Source of the DNA: Rhodeus uyekii
Lineage: Eukaryota > Chordata > Actinopteri > Cypriniformes > Acheilognathidae
DNA: 64,000 bases
Assembly (NCBI GenBank): GCA_037043235.1
Contig: JAWRVZ010000029.1
Coordinates: 2,350,501-2,414,500, forward strand
Direction of reading: 5' to 3'
Of the stretch, positions 1 through 14,373 are shown piece after piece. Both the position numbers and the translations under genes were made by a program. Within the stretch, counting starts at the first letter, position 1. Every line of letters begins with the position of its first letter. The notes under the pieces are model-generated. The model was given only the letters and a program-made list of their open reading frames with translations, made no database searches and was not told the DNA's origin.

Positions 1-984
1 AGTGTCTGTGCAAAGCCACATGACCTGCGTAACATCTTTCATAGCGGCTGATTGAGTAGGTCTGACAGCTTCCATATATGAAACGAAGGGTCCTGCCTTC
101 TCCATCCATCACGCCATCAGCACGCCTGTCACCCTCGTCATGCCGGTCCACGCGGCCGTCTGCTGTCACGACCTCAAGTGCATCTTTTCATCAAACACTC
201 ATTCCTCATGTTCTATATTTCCATTGCGCTTTTCCTCATTTCACCTCCTGTACTGTCGTACCTCACCGTGTCTCTTTCACTGCAGTACTCTGACTCATAG
301 TAGAGTTGTATCTGTATTTTTATTCTGGAGGGGAAATGAAAACATTCTGCTTTATCTGGGCTGTAAAACAACTCCATATCTCTGATTAATGTTTTATTCT
401 GCAAGGCAGGAATCTTCCTTTAAAGTAAAAAAAAGTATATGCATTCTTAATGCATTCTTTTTTTCCTTTAGTCTTTTTTTTTTGTCAGCAAATATAATTT
501 TGCTTGTCACATTATGCAAGTAGGCCTATAAAGGGGTTTGAGCAATGTTTTGTTTTTAATCCATTCATCAGTAATCCAGACCTCTATTTTTCAAAGCTAA
601 AGACTCTAGGTCTTCAACAGGGGGTCCAGAGGATCTGTAGCAACCTCATGTAGGATCCTCATCTGTAGCAACTTACAGTAGTGTCTATTGTTTGTAGACA
701 CATACCAGTAATCCTACCAGTAACCATAGCAAGAGTGACCAATGTAATATCAAAGATGCTGACGTCCATAAAACAGAAAATTCTTATCACTTTAGATAAG
801 ACAAGAGTCCAATTGAGCCTCAAGTAAATCTCCATTAACCAACAGCAGCTTTTATATCTGGGGATACCAGGGACAGGGAAACCACACACGAAAACTTGCA
901 ACGGTGCGTAGTCACATTCACATATAGACAGTGATCAGCGAACATATGCAGATCAACTGTACTTGTTTAATGTGCGAGACCAAA
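1..984. other. baiap2 intron, no feature
   Basis: AT-rich intronic sequence before the CCAAT array. No exon with IMD-like coding was found. Confidence 0.6.
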
Positions 985-2185
985 CCTCATTGGTTGCTGC
1001 ATAACACCCGAGAATGAACCTGACTGATTGCTGTATAACACCCAATCAGAACGAATCTGATTGGTTGCTGCTTAACACCCAATCAGAACGAATCTGATTG
1101 GTTGCTGCTTAACACCCAATCAGAACGAATCTGATTGGTTGCTGCTTAACACCCAATCAGAACGAATCTGATTGGTTGCTGCTTAACAACCAAGAACGAA
1201 TCTGATTGGTTGCTGCATAACACCCAATCAGAACGAATCTGATTGGTTGCTGCTTAACACCCAATCAGAACGAATCTGATTGGTTGCTGCTTAACAACCA
1301 AGAACGAATCTGATTGGCTGCTGCTTAACACCCGAGAATGAACCTGACTGATTGCTGTATAACACCCAATCAGAACGAATCTGATTGGTTGCTGCTTAAC
1401 ACCCAATCAGAACGAATCTGATTGGTTGCTGCTTAACACCCAATCAGAACGAATCTGATTGGTTGCTGCTTAACACCCAATCAGAACGAATCTGATTGGT
1501 TGCTGCTTAACACCCAAGAACGAACCTGATTGGTTGCTGCATAACACCCAAGAACGAACCTGATTGGTTGCTGCTTAACACCCAATCAGAACGAATCTGA
1601 TTGGTTGCTGCTTAACAACCAAGAACAAATCTGATTGGTTGCAGCATAACACCCAAGAACGAATCTGATTGGTTGCTGCTTAACACCCAGTCAGAACGAA
1701 TCTGATTGGTTGCTGCTTAACAACCAAGAACGAATCTGATTGGTTGCTGCATAACACCCAAGAACGAATCTGATTGGTTGCTACTTAACACCCAATCAGA
1801 ACGAACCTGATTGGTTGCTGCTTAACACCCAAGAACGAACCTGATTGGTTGCTGCTTAACACCCAAGAACGAACCTGATTGGTTGCTGTATAACACCCAA
1901 GAACGAACCTGATTGGTTGCTACTTAACACCCAAGAACGAATCTGATTGGTTGCTACTTAACACCCAATCAGAACGAATCTGATTGGTTGCTGCTTAACA
2001 CCCAAGAACGAACCTGATTGGTTGCTGCATAACACCCAAGACCGAATCTGATTGGTTGCTGCTTAACACCCAAGAACGAACCTGATTGGTTGCTGTATAA
2101 CACCCAAGAACGAACCTGATTGGTTGCTGCTTAACACCCAAGAATGAACCTCATTGATTGCTGCGTAACACCCAAGAACGAGATG
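985..2185. repeat. CCAAT-rich tandem array, about 30-35 units of 32-37 bp
   Basis: The unit contains CTGATTGG, then TTGCTGCTTAACAC, then CCAATCAG and AACGAAT. A shorter variant lacks the CCAATCAG half (cccaagaacg). CTGATTGG and CCAATCAG are exact inverted repeats, so full units form an alternating row of small palindromes. The array lies in the baiap2 intron upstream of 5330. Confidence 0.95.
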
Positions 2186-4292
2186 AACTTCCATGTTCTG
2201 CGTTAAAGAATTTCCATTCTGTTCTTTACATGACAAACCCAGAGAAACGTTTCTACACATGAAATATGAATCTTGTAAACATGATTATGACATGATTTTT
2301 TTTATGCCGATTCGTGGTATTTTCATGACAAAGGATGTTTACATGAGAAATGCTAAGCAGGTATAGTGAGTAACATGGTAAAGAAGGCTACAATCAACAT
2401 ATTTAAACATTATATGACCAAAAACCACATTAGATTGCAATCAAAAGTTATTACAAAACACCTGATGGTGGTTTAAAGGGAGTTTTGAGTAAAAACTTTT
2501 ATTAATCTTATAAATTATCTATTCTATCATGATGCTGTAATGCACCAGTCAATGTGATGCGATTTTATATTTCATGATGCATTTTGTTCAAAATAATTAA
2601 TGTAAGGTTGAAAATATTATGTTTTTTAGGAACTCTTCTTTTTTTTAATAAGTGAATACATGTATATTGGGAACAAAGCAATGTGGAGCAGGAGACATTG
2701 AACTATGAGGAGTAGGTGAAGAGGTTTTATTAAATGGAAAATGGGAGGCTGGGATGTTCTGCCTCTGGTTGTGCACTGTGTAGATGACAATGGCTTTAAT
2801 GCAGTGTTTGTTCAAAAGGTGACCTTTTTGTAAAATCTGCTTTAACCTGATAATTGTCGTTTTCCTACACCGTCTAATTATTTGAACCCCCTAAAATACA
2901 TTGCTTGTAAAAAGCTCCTGTTTGACAGCTAAAAGAAACCCTTTTGCTGTGTCATTAAACACTGCATTGTTTTCATCCACAGTGTGCAACCAGAGGAGGA
3001 CAAAACACTTTTTTCAACATGTTTGCTTAAGCCAGTTAAAGGCACACGGTCAGGATGGCACCACCTCTGCCTTACTTTGAGCCGAGTAAAACCCTTGCAT
3101 GCATTTGCTAAAAGTTCCTTTCGTCCACTTTTTGGGTTGCATTAGGATAATGATGACAAAAATTGACAAAAAACTCACACTTATTTAGTCTTTAATGCAA
3201 TCTTCTGTTGTTCCTCAACACTTGTAAGCCAGTTACCATACGTGTAAAACTAGCACCAACCTGTGGTAATAACTTTAAACTGCATGTACTCTGTTCAGTC
3301 ACGCAAGGTGTTTTTGTAGCAGTCATGAACAAAGGTGGAGTTTTATGTTGTGGATACTCAATCTAGTAAATGCTCTCATCAACAAGCTCTTCTTTCAGAT
3401 GATTCAGTCCACGGGATACAGAGTAGATGGAAGTCCATCAAATCTCTCTATAAAACTCTCCTGCTGGTTTTACAACCCATTAATTTTACATCCCAATCTT
3501 CATCTGAACGCCATCGAGGTTTGCCGTGTGACTGTAGGAGATTTTCTGCTCCATTAGATTTCTGACTCTGACTTATTCATCTGCGTTCACTCCCTCTATA
3601 AGTCTTTTTTTCTTATGAAGTAGTTTCCATCATTGATTCTTGATGGTGTCTGAAGTACTTTTCTCATTCGAATGCTTTTCTCATCGCTTGTATCATTCAG
3701 CCCAATATAATCGAAATGCATGATAATATCAGTGGGTGAATGGGAGTGCCCCTCGTCCTGTTGTGGGTAAATTGGAATAGGGCACTAAAACACCTGGATG
3801 TGTTGAGATAATGAGTTCTGTAATGGTTCTGACATTTCTGGGAGCTGAGAAGTCCCACTGGGTATGTGAGAGAGGGAGATGGCAAGGCGATTATGGACCA
3901 ATCAGCAGAGAGCAGTTTGAGAAAAGATCCTTTTAGTATTCATAAGGAAAACTGTGGCACAGACATCTAAAACACATTCATATATTCACAGCTCTCCTAC
4001 TCCTTTTTAATCTAGAGAACAGACACTGACAAAACAGCACTAAAAAGCACCAGTTTTGTAGTGCCATAAAGCATGAATATGGTAATCATTCAGTACCATG
4101 GTACTGTCGCAACAGTTTTTGTAAGGCTTGCTAGAGGATCTGCACACTACTGTAACCAATTGTAGCCTCTACATTCTTAAGTTTTTAATGGTACCAAAAA
4201 GAGTTTCACAGCCTCATGCCAAGCAAGAGCATTTTTAAAGTGATACATCACCCAAAAGTTAACATTGTGTCATCACTCAGCTTTCCTGTGGA
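2186..4292. other. baiap2 intron, no feature
   Basis: Unremarkable AT-rich sequence between the CCAAT array and the first SINE. No exon or element is supported. Confidence 0.55.
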
Positions 4293-4440
4293 TCAAACAG
4301 TAGAGTGTGGCGCTTGCAACGTCAAGGTCATGGGTTTGATTCCCAGGGAAACTGATTAGAATGTCAGTGTGTTTCTTTAATTCAATGTAAGTCGCTTTGG
4401 ATAAAAGCATCTGCCAAATGCAGAAATGTAAATGCATTAA
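4293..4440 (+). mobile_element. tRNA-derived SINE copy 1
   Basis: The head resembles a tRNA B box (ggtcatgggtttgattccc). The tail (agtcgctttggataaaagc, then tctgccaaatgcagaaatg) is the conserved 3' region of a widespread fish SINE. It matches the copies at 14684 and 22266. Confidence 0.8.
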
Positions 4441-4494
4441 TATTTTCTGATGTGCACAAAAGGTGAAATTTGAAGCGAATGACAATGAGGGTTT

Positions 4495-5275
4495 GTTTTT
4501 TTTAATTCAATATACATTGCAGTTCAAAGGTCTGAGATCAGTAAGATTAATTTATTTTTTTCAAAAACCGTACACGTTTTATTCAGTAAGGTGACATGAG
4601 TGACTTGTAGTTACAGAAGATTTTGGTCCAAAAAGCCAATCCATTTTCAGTGTTCATAAGCATCATATTAGAATGATTTTCTGAAGGATCATCATGCGAC
4701 ACTGGAGTAATGATGCAGAATTCACTAAGCTTTCACCTTCACAGGAATAAATTACATTTTAAAATGCATATTCAAATAGAAAACAGTTATTTTAAATGGG
4801 AATAATATTTTACAATACAGTAATCCCTCGCCACTTCGCGGTTCAACTTTCGCGGCCTCAGTGCATCGCGGATTTTTCTAAAATATTCATCGGAAAATAA
4901 AATACAAAAATACCGCCATATCGGCAGCCGTATTGAGGAAAGCAGCGTTGTTTTATCGTGATGCGGGAGAGAAACTGTTTCCCAGGATGCCAGACAAAGA
5001 GAGAAACTCTCTCAGAGGCTTTGTACACACACACAGGCACTCAGACAAGACACGTGATTGGTTCCCGGCGCGAGATCGACCAATGAGAGCACGAGTGGAT
5101 GTATCCCGTGAGCTGATTGGCTGATCCTACTTCGCGGATTTTCAACTATCGCGGGGGGTTTCCGGTCCACATTAACCGCAATGAACGAGGGATCACTGTA
5201 TTATTGTTTATGATGTAATAAATGCAGCCTTGGTGAGCAGAAGAGACTCCATAGAAGCACAAGAATATATATGCA
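4495..5275. repeat. AT-rich dispersed cyprinid-type repeat, split by a MITE
   Basis: The flanks carry the family's tell-tale segments: aggaataaattacatttt and aaaacagttattttaaat on the left, and aataaatgcagccttggtga on the right. The TIR element at 4818-5198 interrupts it. Other copies are near 11420, 38380, 52450 and 61055. Confidence 0.7.
4818..5198. mobile_element. TA-flanked MITE, CAGTAATCCCTCG family, copy 1
   Basis: Terminal inverted repeats begin CAGTAATCCCTCG and end CGAGGGATCACTG, flanked by TA on both sides (4816-4817, 5199-5200). The 381-bp element carries no full gene. The CAG start and TA duplication fit a Tigger/pogo-type non-autonomous element. A second copy, inverted relative to this one, is at 22678. 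Confidence 0.85.
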
Positions 5276-5329
5276 AGATTTGAAGCATCTCCACCGTCGA
5301 CTAATTGATATTTTCTTTTGTCTTCCTAG

Positions 5330-5482
5330 TATGTTGAGACCATCAGCAGTAAACAGAGTGAGCTGGAATCCTTCATTGCAGAAGGTTACAAAACAGCACT
5401 TTCAGAGGAACGCAGGAGATACTGTTTCCTGGTGGACCGTCAGTGCGCCGTGGCCAAGAACAGCAGTGCCTACCACGGCAAG
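5330..5482 (+). CDS. baiap2: baiap2 exon: C-terminal helix region of the IMD/I-BAR domain
   Basis: This exon has 51 codons, phase 0 at both ends, after a tttgtcttcctag acceptor and before gtaaga. It reads YVETISSKQSELESFIAEGY onward and includes EERRRYCFLVD and CAVAKNSSAYHGK, which match the last part of the IRSp53 IMD. The upstream IMD exons are not visible in the 5.3 kb before it. Confidence 0.95.
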
Positions 5483-8400
5483 GTAAGACTCACATTCTGT
5501 TTCCTTTGCTGTACAAGATAAGCAGCATCACCACTGATGTACTTTCACAGTCTCTCCTGTAATATGGCTGAAGACAGGAGCAGTTGCCATGGCAATCCCC
5601 AAAGATCACCCCTCACTACCGTCTCCATTGGGCACCGTTTGTTTGGGCTTATTGCAAAGATGAGATTTATTCTCCCCTGCAATTGTCTATGTTCCAAAAG
5701 TGCCTCTGAAGTAATGCAAAGACATATCAATTATCTGTCATTACGGAGCCACTTCCCTACGTTAAAGCCTCATCTTTGCAACTCAAGACTGCATGTAGAG
5801 CAGTTATTTAGATCCCAACCTGTATGTAATCTACTTAAACGCCTTGTGTGTGTTTGTGTGTGTGCTAAAGAGATGGTTTCACGTGGCTATTCTGTGTAAT
5901 ATATTATTGTATAACTTGCTCTGACTGAACCGTAACCCTCCTGAACATGGACTAGACGTGCAGTGCTGTCTTCTGGGAACGTTGTTGAAGCTGTAGGGAG
6001 GGGTGGAGAAAAGCCTTTCGTTTTCAAGAACATCCTGTCCAGTAGCTAATCAGTACGGAGGCGTGTGTGGGAAGAGTTCAGAAAGGGTGCGCTGAAGAGA
6101 GAGGGAGAAAGAGAGAGACCGAGTGTGGTAGAATCGGCAGCCGTGAGTGTGTTGTGTGTGTGTGAGTCACCAGGAGTGGGCCGTAGGACGGAGACGAAGG
6201 CCCCTCACCCACACTGCGGTGAGTTGTACTGTAAGTGGTCCGAGATGTTAGACCCATTAGCATTTGCTCACAATCAACAACAGTCCACTGCTATAAAAAT
6301 GATGTGAGGTGAATTATATGTTGAAAGGAAAAGCTCAGGGTCAAGCCGGTTGATATGCTTAGAGTTGGGGCTTTTTCAAACCTTTTAACCCCAAGTTGAA
6401 GTTTGCCACATAATCCCCTCCAAACACCATTGATAATGATACCTAAAATCACAATAATGATACCTAAAATCACATATTTTTAAGATGTGTACCATTTGCT
6501 TTTTCGCATCACTTGGTGTCTTAATTTCCGCATGGACGATACAAACAAAATATCCCACCTATCTGCATTGTTACATTGACTTGAACCATATTTAGTGACC
6601 ATAATATCGTAGATACTTGGGGTTTAACCCATTTCAGTAGTAAGCAATTTCCTAACTAGAAAAGACCCTAAAAACGGACTGAAAACCACTCAGCAACACC
6701 ATAGCAACCACCTTGAACATACTAATAATAGATTAAAACACACAAAACACCTTAGCAAACACTCAGAACATCCTCAGAACATCCCTGTCATTAAAAGCCA
6801 GTCCGAATACCATAGCTATCACTCAGAACAATCTAACTAAAAACAGTCGGAACAATATAAACTGATTCTTTACATCCTAGCTCCACTCCAAAATTCTGTC
6901 TAAAAACTCTAGAACAGGGGTCGGGAACCTATCATGGAACCTATGGGAACCTCTTTTGATGGCTATATATGGCTCTTGACGCCGCCACCGCCCCGCCCCG
7001 CCCCTCCAGTCGACAGATCGCTCGCTCGCTCCGTTACTTCCGCGTTTGGAGGACAGGCAGATCGCGCCGCCGCACCCCCCAACCCCCCCAATTATCCAGA
7101 ATATCCCATCAGTGCACCAAAACCAGTAAGAACACCCTAGAAATCACTCAGAGCACCATGACAGCACCATGACAACACCCAGACAACCACTCAGAACACC
7201 CTAAATGATCCCGGAACCACCAGAAATATAATAAAAACAACTCTGAATACCCTAGCAACCACCCTCAACACCTTAAAAACAATCCACTTAAACACCCATT
7301 ACAATTCACACCTAAGCAGCGCTCAAAAAAAAAACAATCATTCTGAAACACTACACAAACTACTATTTAAAAATGCCTTATAAACCACCCAGAACACCAC
7401 TACACCAGTACAACACAATATAACCTGCTTATAACACCATAAATACCTAGCAACACAATAAAAATAACTCTGTGACATAACACTTTTTGACATAACACTT
7501 TTGTGACTTAAACACATTAGCAACACCAAAAATTACTCGAAATACCCAACCAACCAATCACTAACACTCCCTTTATCAACTGCATTGAACACTTTAGCGA
7601 TACACCAAAGACCTCTCTGATCACCTTAGCAACACACAATTAAACCACTAAGAAGAATACCCTAGCAACCACCAGAACAACTCAGCAACCATAATTAAAA
7701 CTAGGCAGCCACTGGCATTTTCATGTGAAAGTGTAAAAATCCAGTCACGATTCTGAAGTAGTAACAATAACTGTAGTAACTCTGGTGTTTTGGCAGAGAC
7801 TGCGGTTACCGTTACCATGGTTATTTTTTATATGACGAGCAAATGTAGTGGTGTAAAGCCAACAGAGTTCGGTCTCTCTCTCTCCCTTTTATTCACTCAT
7901 CCAGATACATTTTAGCACACCATTTATGGACAAGCTTTTCCAATGCCATTCTTAACAATCCCTGTCTTTCCCATGGTGCTTATGTGTAGGGTAAGGACTT
8001 GTTAACCCAGAAGATCCCGGTGTGGCAGCAGGCCTGTTCAGATCCCAACAAGCTGCCCGACAGGGCCATGCTGCTCGCCCAGCAGATGAGCTCCGGATCA
8101 AGCAACCTCATCTCCAGCCCTCTGCACTCCTCCAAGGGCAACCTGGTCATCTCAGATCCCATTCCTGGAGCACAACCCCTGCCCGTGCCCCCCGAACTAG
8201 CTGCCTTCATGGGCCATCAGGGGGTCAGTAAAGAACATTTTCCATCAACATAAAGGATTGATTGTTTGTTAAAATATACAAAATAGCATTTCAAGCCTTA
8301 CATGTCCTGATGTGAAAAGTAAATGTTAATTTGCATACTGCAGCATTAGCTGAGCGTAGGATGATTCAACCTCTTTAAAACTCATGTCTGCAGGCAGTGC

Positions 8401-11400
8401 TTTTTGTCGAGTGGCCCCTCACTGAACGCTCACAAAATGTTAATTGTGCCTCTACGCCCATAATGCACTCGTATATCACAGAGCTTGTTTAGAAGTCTGT
8501 GTCCTTGTGTGCTGGTTTAAAACCCAGCCTTTTGAGCTTGTGTCTGGTAGTGCCCAACTGATATTGATTTGATGGTTGATGCTGATATCTTCTACCCTGC
8601 CCTCTAAGATATCACAGTATTTAACTTATGGTTGCATATGGTATACCAACCCTAATCTGTTTGATTAGGGCTGGAGTTAAACTCAGGAGCAGGGTTGAAG
8701 AACTCTGTAATCATGTATTACACCAGGAGTTCCCAACCACTGTGTTTTAGGAGAAATGTTTTGCATCTCTCCTTAATTAAACACCTGATTTAAGTCATCA
8801 GCTCATTAGCAGAATCTCCAAGACCAAAAATAGGTGTGTCAGAGAAAGGAGGCATGCAAAATGTTGGAAAGGGGAACATAGTTGGAACCTGTGAATTAAA
8901 CTGTTAAAAAGAGATAGTTTACCAAAAATAAAGACAATCAACTGCTGTCATTCACAGCGTTGCCAAAATACAGTAATACCTTGAGATACGAGCATAATCC
9001 GTTCCAGGATCGAGCTCGTAACTCGAATTGCACGTTTCTCAAATCATTTTCCCCATAAGAAATAACAGAAAACAAATTAATCCGTTCCAGCCCTCTAAAA
9101 AACCTCCCTTATAACAAATGGAAAAAAGCATGTTTTTAATTGTTATAGAGACACAAAATTATAGTACCGTATATAAGGATTCCTGTGATATAAAATAAAA
9201 TGTGATTTTAATTATGAGTTCTTACCTTCGAGACAGACGATACAGTAGCGGCTAATGGCGGCATGTGCGGAGGAGGAGGGATAACGTAGGTTAAATAGAT
9301 GGCGCAAACCCAAAATGTAGGTGTAGTGTTTCTTCCCGTATAGTGTATTTGATAGATGCCTCAGAACCTCATATTTATTATTATTGAACACGCATAACTC
9401 GTGCTGCTCCCAGTTTAATACTGGTGAATCACTGGTCGCCCCCGGTAACCTCCCGCTGTAAAACCAAGGTGTCTCTAGTGGAGATCATATGCAATTACCC
9501 CATAAATGAGGCGCTTGAGCTGCTCCGAGTACTCGAACACCTATCCTCAGCGTTTGTAAGCTGTTCGTATCTCAAAGCGAAAAATTGATCGAGTGATTGC
9601 TCGTATCTCGGAGTACTCGTATGTCAGGACACTCGTATCTCAAGGTATTATTGTAAAAGCAAAAGACTTATTGGCCTAAGCCGATTATTAAAAAAGGTTC
9701 AAATATCAGCATGGGCAATATATCGGTCTACCATTAGTGTTTTGCTTTGCTTACTTGGTGATCTTTATCCTCACAGCGACTAATGGGTCCTGATGGCATG
9801 TCTCTGGTTAACGGGACAACGGGGGTCCATGGAGATGACTACTGGAACGAGGGAGGGGTCCCTCAGGGAAGACCGCCCTCTCCACAGAATCAGTCTCAAA
9901 CGCAGAGCCAGCCCCAGAGACAGGTCAGCGACGTCTATTCCAACACTTTGCCCGTTCGCAGGCCTCAGCCCGCTAAAAACAAGACTACTGTGGGTAAGAG
10001 AAACCAACACTTCCACACAACCTTATGGGCAATTAAAGTGCTTTTGATTTTGAGACTAGCTCTATAAGAATGGAAAATTGGAAGTATTAATAATTCTTGA
10101 TTCACTCTCTAGGAGAGACACGAACTCTGCCTAGGTCAAGTTCCATGGCGGCTGGTCTGGAGAAGAACGGACGCGCTCGCGTACAGGCCATTTTCTCCCA
10201 CGCCGCTGGTGACAACGGCACCTTGCTCAGCTTCACTGAAGGGGACATCATCACCCTGCTGGTGCCAGAGGCTCGGGACGGCTGGCACTACGGGGAGAAT
10301 GAGAAAAACAAGATGTAAGACTTTTATGAAGCACAGCGGATGACGTTGGGACCATCTCTAGGGTTTCTGGGGCCCTTTTACTGTTCATCTCAGATTATTT
10401 TCTTGAGAAAAAGAGCCTAGTATCTCCCATGTGTGTTCTCTAGAGTTTTAAGAGATCTCAATGATATCTCAAAGTGCCTGGCTGATGTTTCTCTACGTTT
10501 TTGCATTAAAATATTTTGCAATGACTTATTGATATGCAAATATGAAATAGCGAAACATGAGTCTTTTTCTCAGGAGACTAACCTGACAAGAATGAGACTG
10601 AAGCAGAAGTCTCCATTGACTCTCTATTTAATCCTTTTGGGGAGTTTGTTTAACTAAATTAAGATATCTCACTTTACATTTGGTTTGATCCACTGTCTTG
10701 GACGTGAAGTTTCTAAAGAAAAGCTCCTTTCTTTCAGGCGTGGCTGGTTTCCTTTTTCCTACACTCGAGTGCTGCCTGAGAGTGACGGCGAGAAGTTACG
10801 AGTCAAGTAAGTTCACTGAAATGGTAGAAACCGTTTCTCTTTACATATTAGTATTAACATGTTGTACGTTTTTGGCAATCGGATAGCACTTGACCACATT
10901 AAAAGCCAAGTGTAAATGCAGTAAAGATGTCGCATCATAATCCGTTCACTGAAGACACATTTGAATGTCTTCTGGGATGGATTTTGACCACATTTAATGA
11001 AGCTGAAAAGGCCAATTTGTTTGTTATCGGTTGCTTAATAAATAATTAAGTAGACAATAATCATATATGTATCCTTTTAACCAACTGGGCTGCAGGTTTG
11101 GGCTTTTCTTTTTCTTCTCTGGCGAGTTCTCTATTGTTCTCTTGCGCTTTGATTAAATCCCCTGATTTGATCAACAATATCTGATTGTTAATCAAATGAT
11201 TTCACTGGAATACGGTTGAAATCTTGTTTGGCTTATTTCTCTCCCCAAAGAAATCTTTTCTTCCGGTTTCTTCACTTCTAATCACTAATCACTATTAACA
11301 TCCTTTACTGAGGAGTTTATAAAGAAAGGAAACGCATTCAAGACCTTTTTCACATTTTAAATGAGAACTAAATGATTAACGAAACCTCACACCTCAAAAG

Positions 11401-14335
11401 TTTGGTGGTGATATTCTTTAAAAAATAAAAAATAAAAAAATTCTGATAGAAGTCTCTTTTGCTCACCAAGGTTGCAATTTAGTTTTATCTGAAGTCAGTA
11501 GCAACTGTAATATTGTGAAATAATATTACACATTAAAAGTACAGTTTTCTCTTTGTATATATTTAAAAAATGTAATTTATTTTAATAAATGTGATTTATT
11601 TTAATAAATGTAATTTATTTATTTTGTAATTTTTTGTGATATTAAAGCTGTATTTTAAAGCATCATTCCTCCAGTCTTCAGTGTCACATGATCCTTCAGA
11701 AACAATACATTATCAAATTTGAAAGCAGCTGCTTCCTATTTTTGTGTTTATTTAGGAATGTTTGATGAATTGAAAGAATTTAACAGCGTTTATTTGAAAT
11801 GCAATTTTTATATTATAAACAGTAATGCATCCTTGCATATGGAAGCCCGTTTCCGCCACAGTTGAGAAAAAATATTGACTTAGTATCTCGATATAACGAG
11901 AAACTTTCTCAAAAATAATGACTTAACTTCTCGTTCTTCTCCGCATGGTCAAAGCGTGTAAATGTGAGATCACAGCAAACATGACACGTTCTGTAAAACA
12001 GCTGTTAAAGTCAGTGTGATAATCAATTAAAGAACATTAATGATAAATCATCAGTATATAAGAGGGGATTCCATAGTATATAGTATTTTAGTCATTTGTA
12101 TTTTTGTGTATGAACAAGGTCAGCACAGTGATCCATGGATTTTAAACAGAGGAATTATAGTGTTGTATTGTATTATAGTGACTCTTTATGATGAACCTGC
12201 ACTTAAACTAATAAATCCAGCGTTAATCCATTAATTATTTCGAGAAAGTTTCTCGTTATTTCAACATGCTAAGTCATTATTTCGAGAAAGTTTCTCGTTA
12301 TTTCAACATACTAAGTCATTATTTCGAGAAAGTTTCTCGTTATTTCAACATACTAAGTCATTATTTCGAGAAAGTTTCTCGTTATTTCAACATACTAAGT
12401 CATTATTTAGAGAAAGTTTCTCGTTATTTCAATATACTAAGTCAATATTTCAAGAAAGTTTCTCGTTATTTCAACATACTAAGTCATTATTTCGAGAAAG
12501 TTTCTCGTTATTTCAACATACTAAGTCAATATTTCGACTTGAATAATATGTTTGTTTTTCTCAACTGTGGCAGAAACGGGGTTCCATACTTGTAGAATAA
12601 AATTTGACTTTTATTATTTTTCTTTTTTTAAATCTTGCATAACGCCAACTTTTGAGCAGTAGCGTGTGTAACTGGCGATTTGCATTTTATGGTGATAAGC
12701 GAATGAAGAGGTATGATTGATTGACTGACCTTCATCCTGTAGTCTTCACCATGGAAAGAGCAGCAGCACAGGAAACCTGCTGGAGCGAGAGGACATGTCT
12801 TTGCCCATGCCTGACTATGGTCTGACTGCCCGACTGTTGGCACAGAGCCTAACACAGACTCGACCACGTCCCTACAGCATGGCAGGCTTCGCACAGGTAC
12901 ACACACACGTATTAGCATTAGTCAGGAACCTCTCACTGATGTATCCTTTCCAGGGATTCTTTAATCTCTTCTTTAATCTGTTCTGTAAAGCTTACTAATG
13001 ATCTCTCTTAACATGCATGATTTTCGTATTAAAGGATAGTTCTTCCCAAAATGAAATTTCTGTCATCGTTTACTCATGCTCACGTTATTTCAAAGCTTCA
13101 CTTTTCCATACACGAGGCAAAAAAATGCATCAAAAATGCAATGCAAGCGATTGATATGATTTGTGCACATTAGTACAAATCTGTCAAATCTCATTAACGT
13201 TTCTGGATATTCGCAGATTTGGCACGTCACATCTGATTTGACAGGTTTGACTGTGAATTCTTCAACGTAGGCACATTGCCTCTATCTAGATTTTTCCAAA
13301 ATATGTGTCTGTACATGCAGTTCATTGCAGTTTCAAGCTGAAGTGAATGCTAGTGGCAGTAAAACACCCATCAAATTTGATCTATTTTCACACAAACTAT
13401 GATTATAGGGGCAAATCATTTCTTTATACCTATTATTTTTTAGCACAATGTGACCTCAAAAAACTTATGAACTAAACAAAAGTTTGATGTTTGCATCACC
13501 AGTCTCATAAACTTGCATTGCATTGCATTTCGGATGCGCAGCGTGAGAAAGAGTCTTGTAAAACATGAGTCACAGTCAATGAACGTTAGAAATGTGTAGA
13601 AGCTAAAGCTAAACAAGCTAACTTGCTAAAATGGCAATGTTGCTTTAGCAAATGCGTGATTATCTAACGTTTGCTTTCGTTAACTATCAGTTAGCAAAGT
13701 GTTTAAAACTATTGTAAGACTTTTATGGTGCTTTTGGTCTATTTTTGAGCTTGACAGTCCCTGGTCGCATTCTGCTTTCATTGTAGCAAATACAATTAAA
13801 AAAAAATGTTGCGTTTGGAGCGATATAAGAGTGAGTGAATGATGACAGGATTAGTGTTTTTGTGCGAACTGTCCCTTTAATACACCCTGTTGATGCACGC
13901 TTGTATATTTTCCCTCTAAGCCGGAAATAAGCTCCTAAGCCGCACTGAAATGTTGTTTTTACGAATTCCAGCCAGCGCTAGAGGATTATGACAGTCAGTT
14001 TGCCCCAAGGTAAGATCGGCTCTTAACGAACAGAAATGACAGCACTTAATAAAGAATCAGTCTTATGAATTTATCCCAAACCTGTACTGCTAACTATACC
14101 TCTGTTAGTGAATAGTAGTTAATATCTGTATTTTTTCCCTTTCTTAGCTCTTGCTTGCTTATGCTAAATGTGCAATGTAGTGCTGATATTTGTTGGGAGA
14201 CCAACCCTGTTTTATCTGAGAATTGTAAATGGTTTGACAAGAGAAGGTTGTGTGTGTGTGTCTGTCTGTTTTCGTGAGGAGTGAATGAGCTGTTGGATTG
14301 TGAAATGCATCGTTACTGACCTCATTGTAGCCTCA

Positions 14336-14373
<38 letters not shown>

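Noticed and set aside
3335..3565. Open frames near 3.3-3.6 kb with an upstream ttctttcag
   Set aside because: They do not resemble the IMD exon expected upstream of 5330, and no matching phase or donor was found.
12266..12595. Open frame of 109 codons with repeated SHYFEKVSRYFNIL
   Set aside because: It is the translation of a 42-bp minisatellite. The period is a multiple of three, so it stays open by construction.
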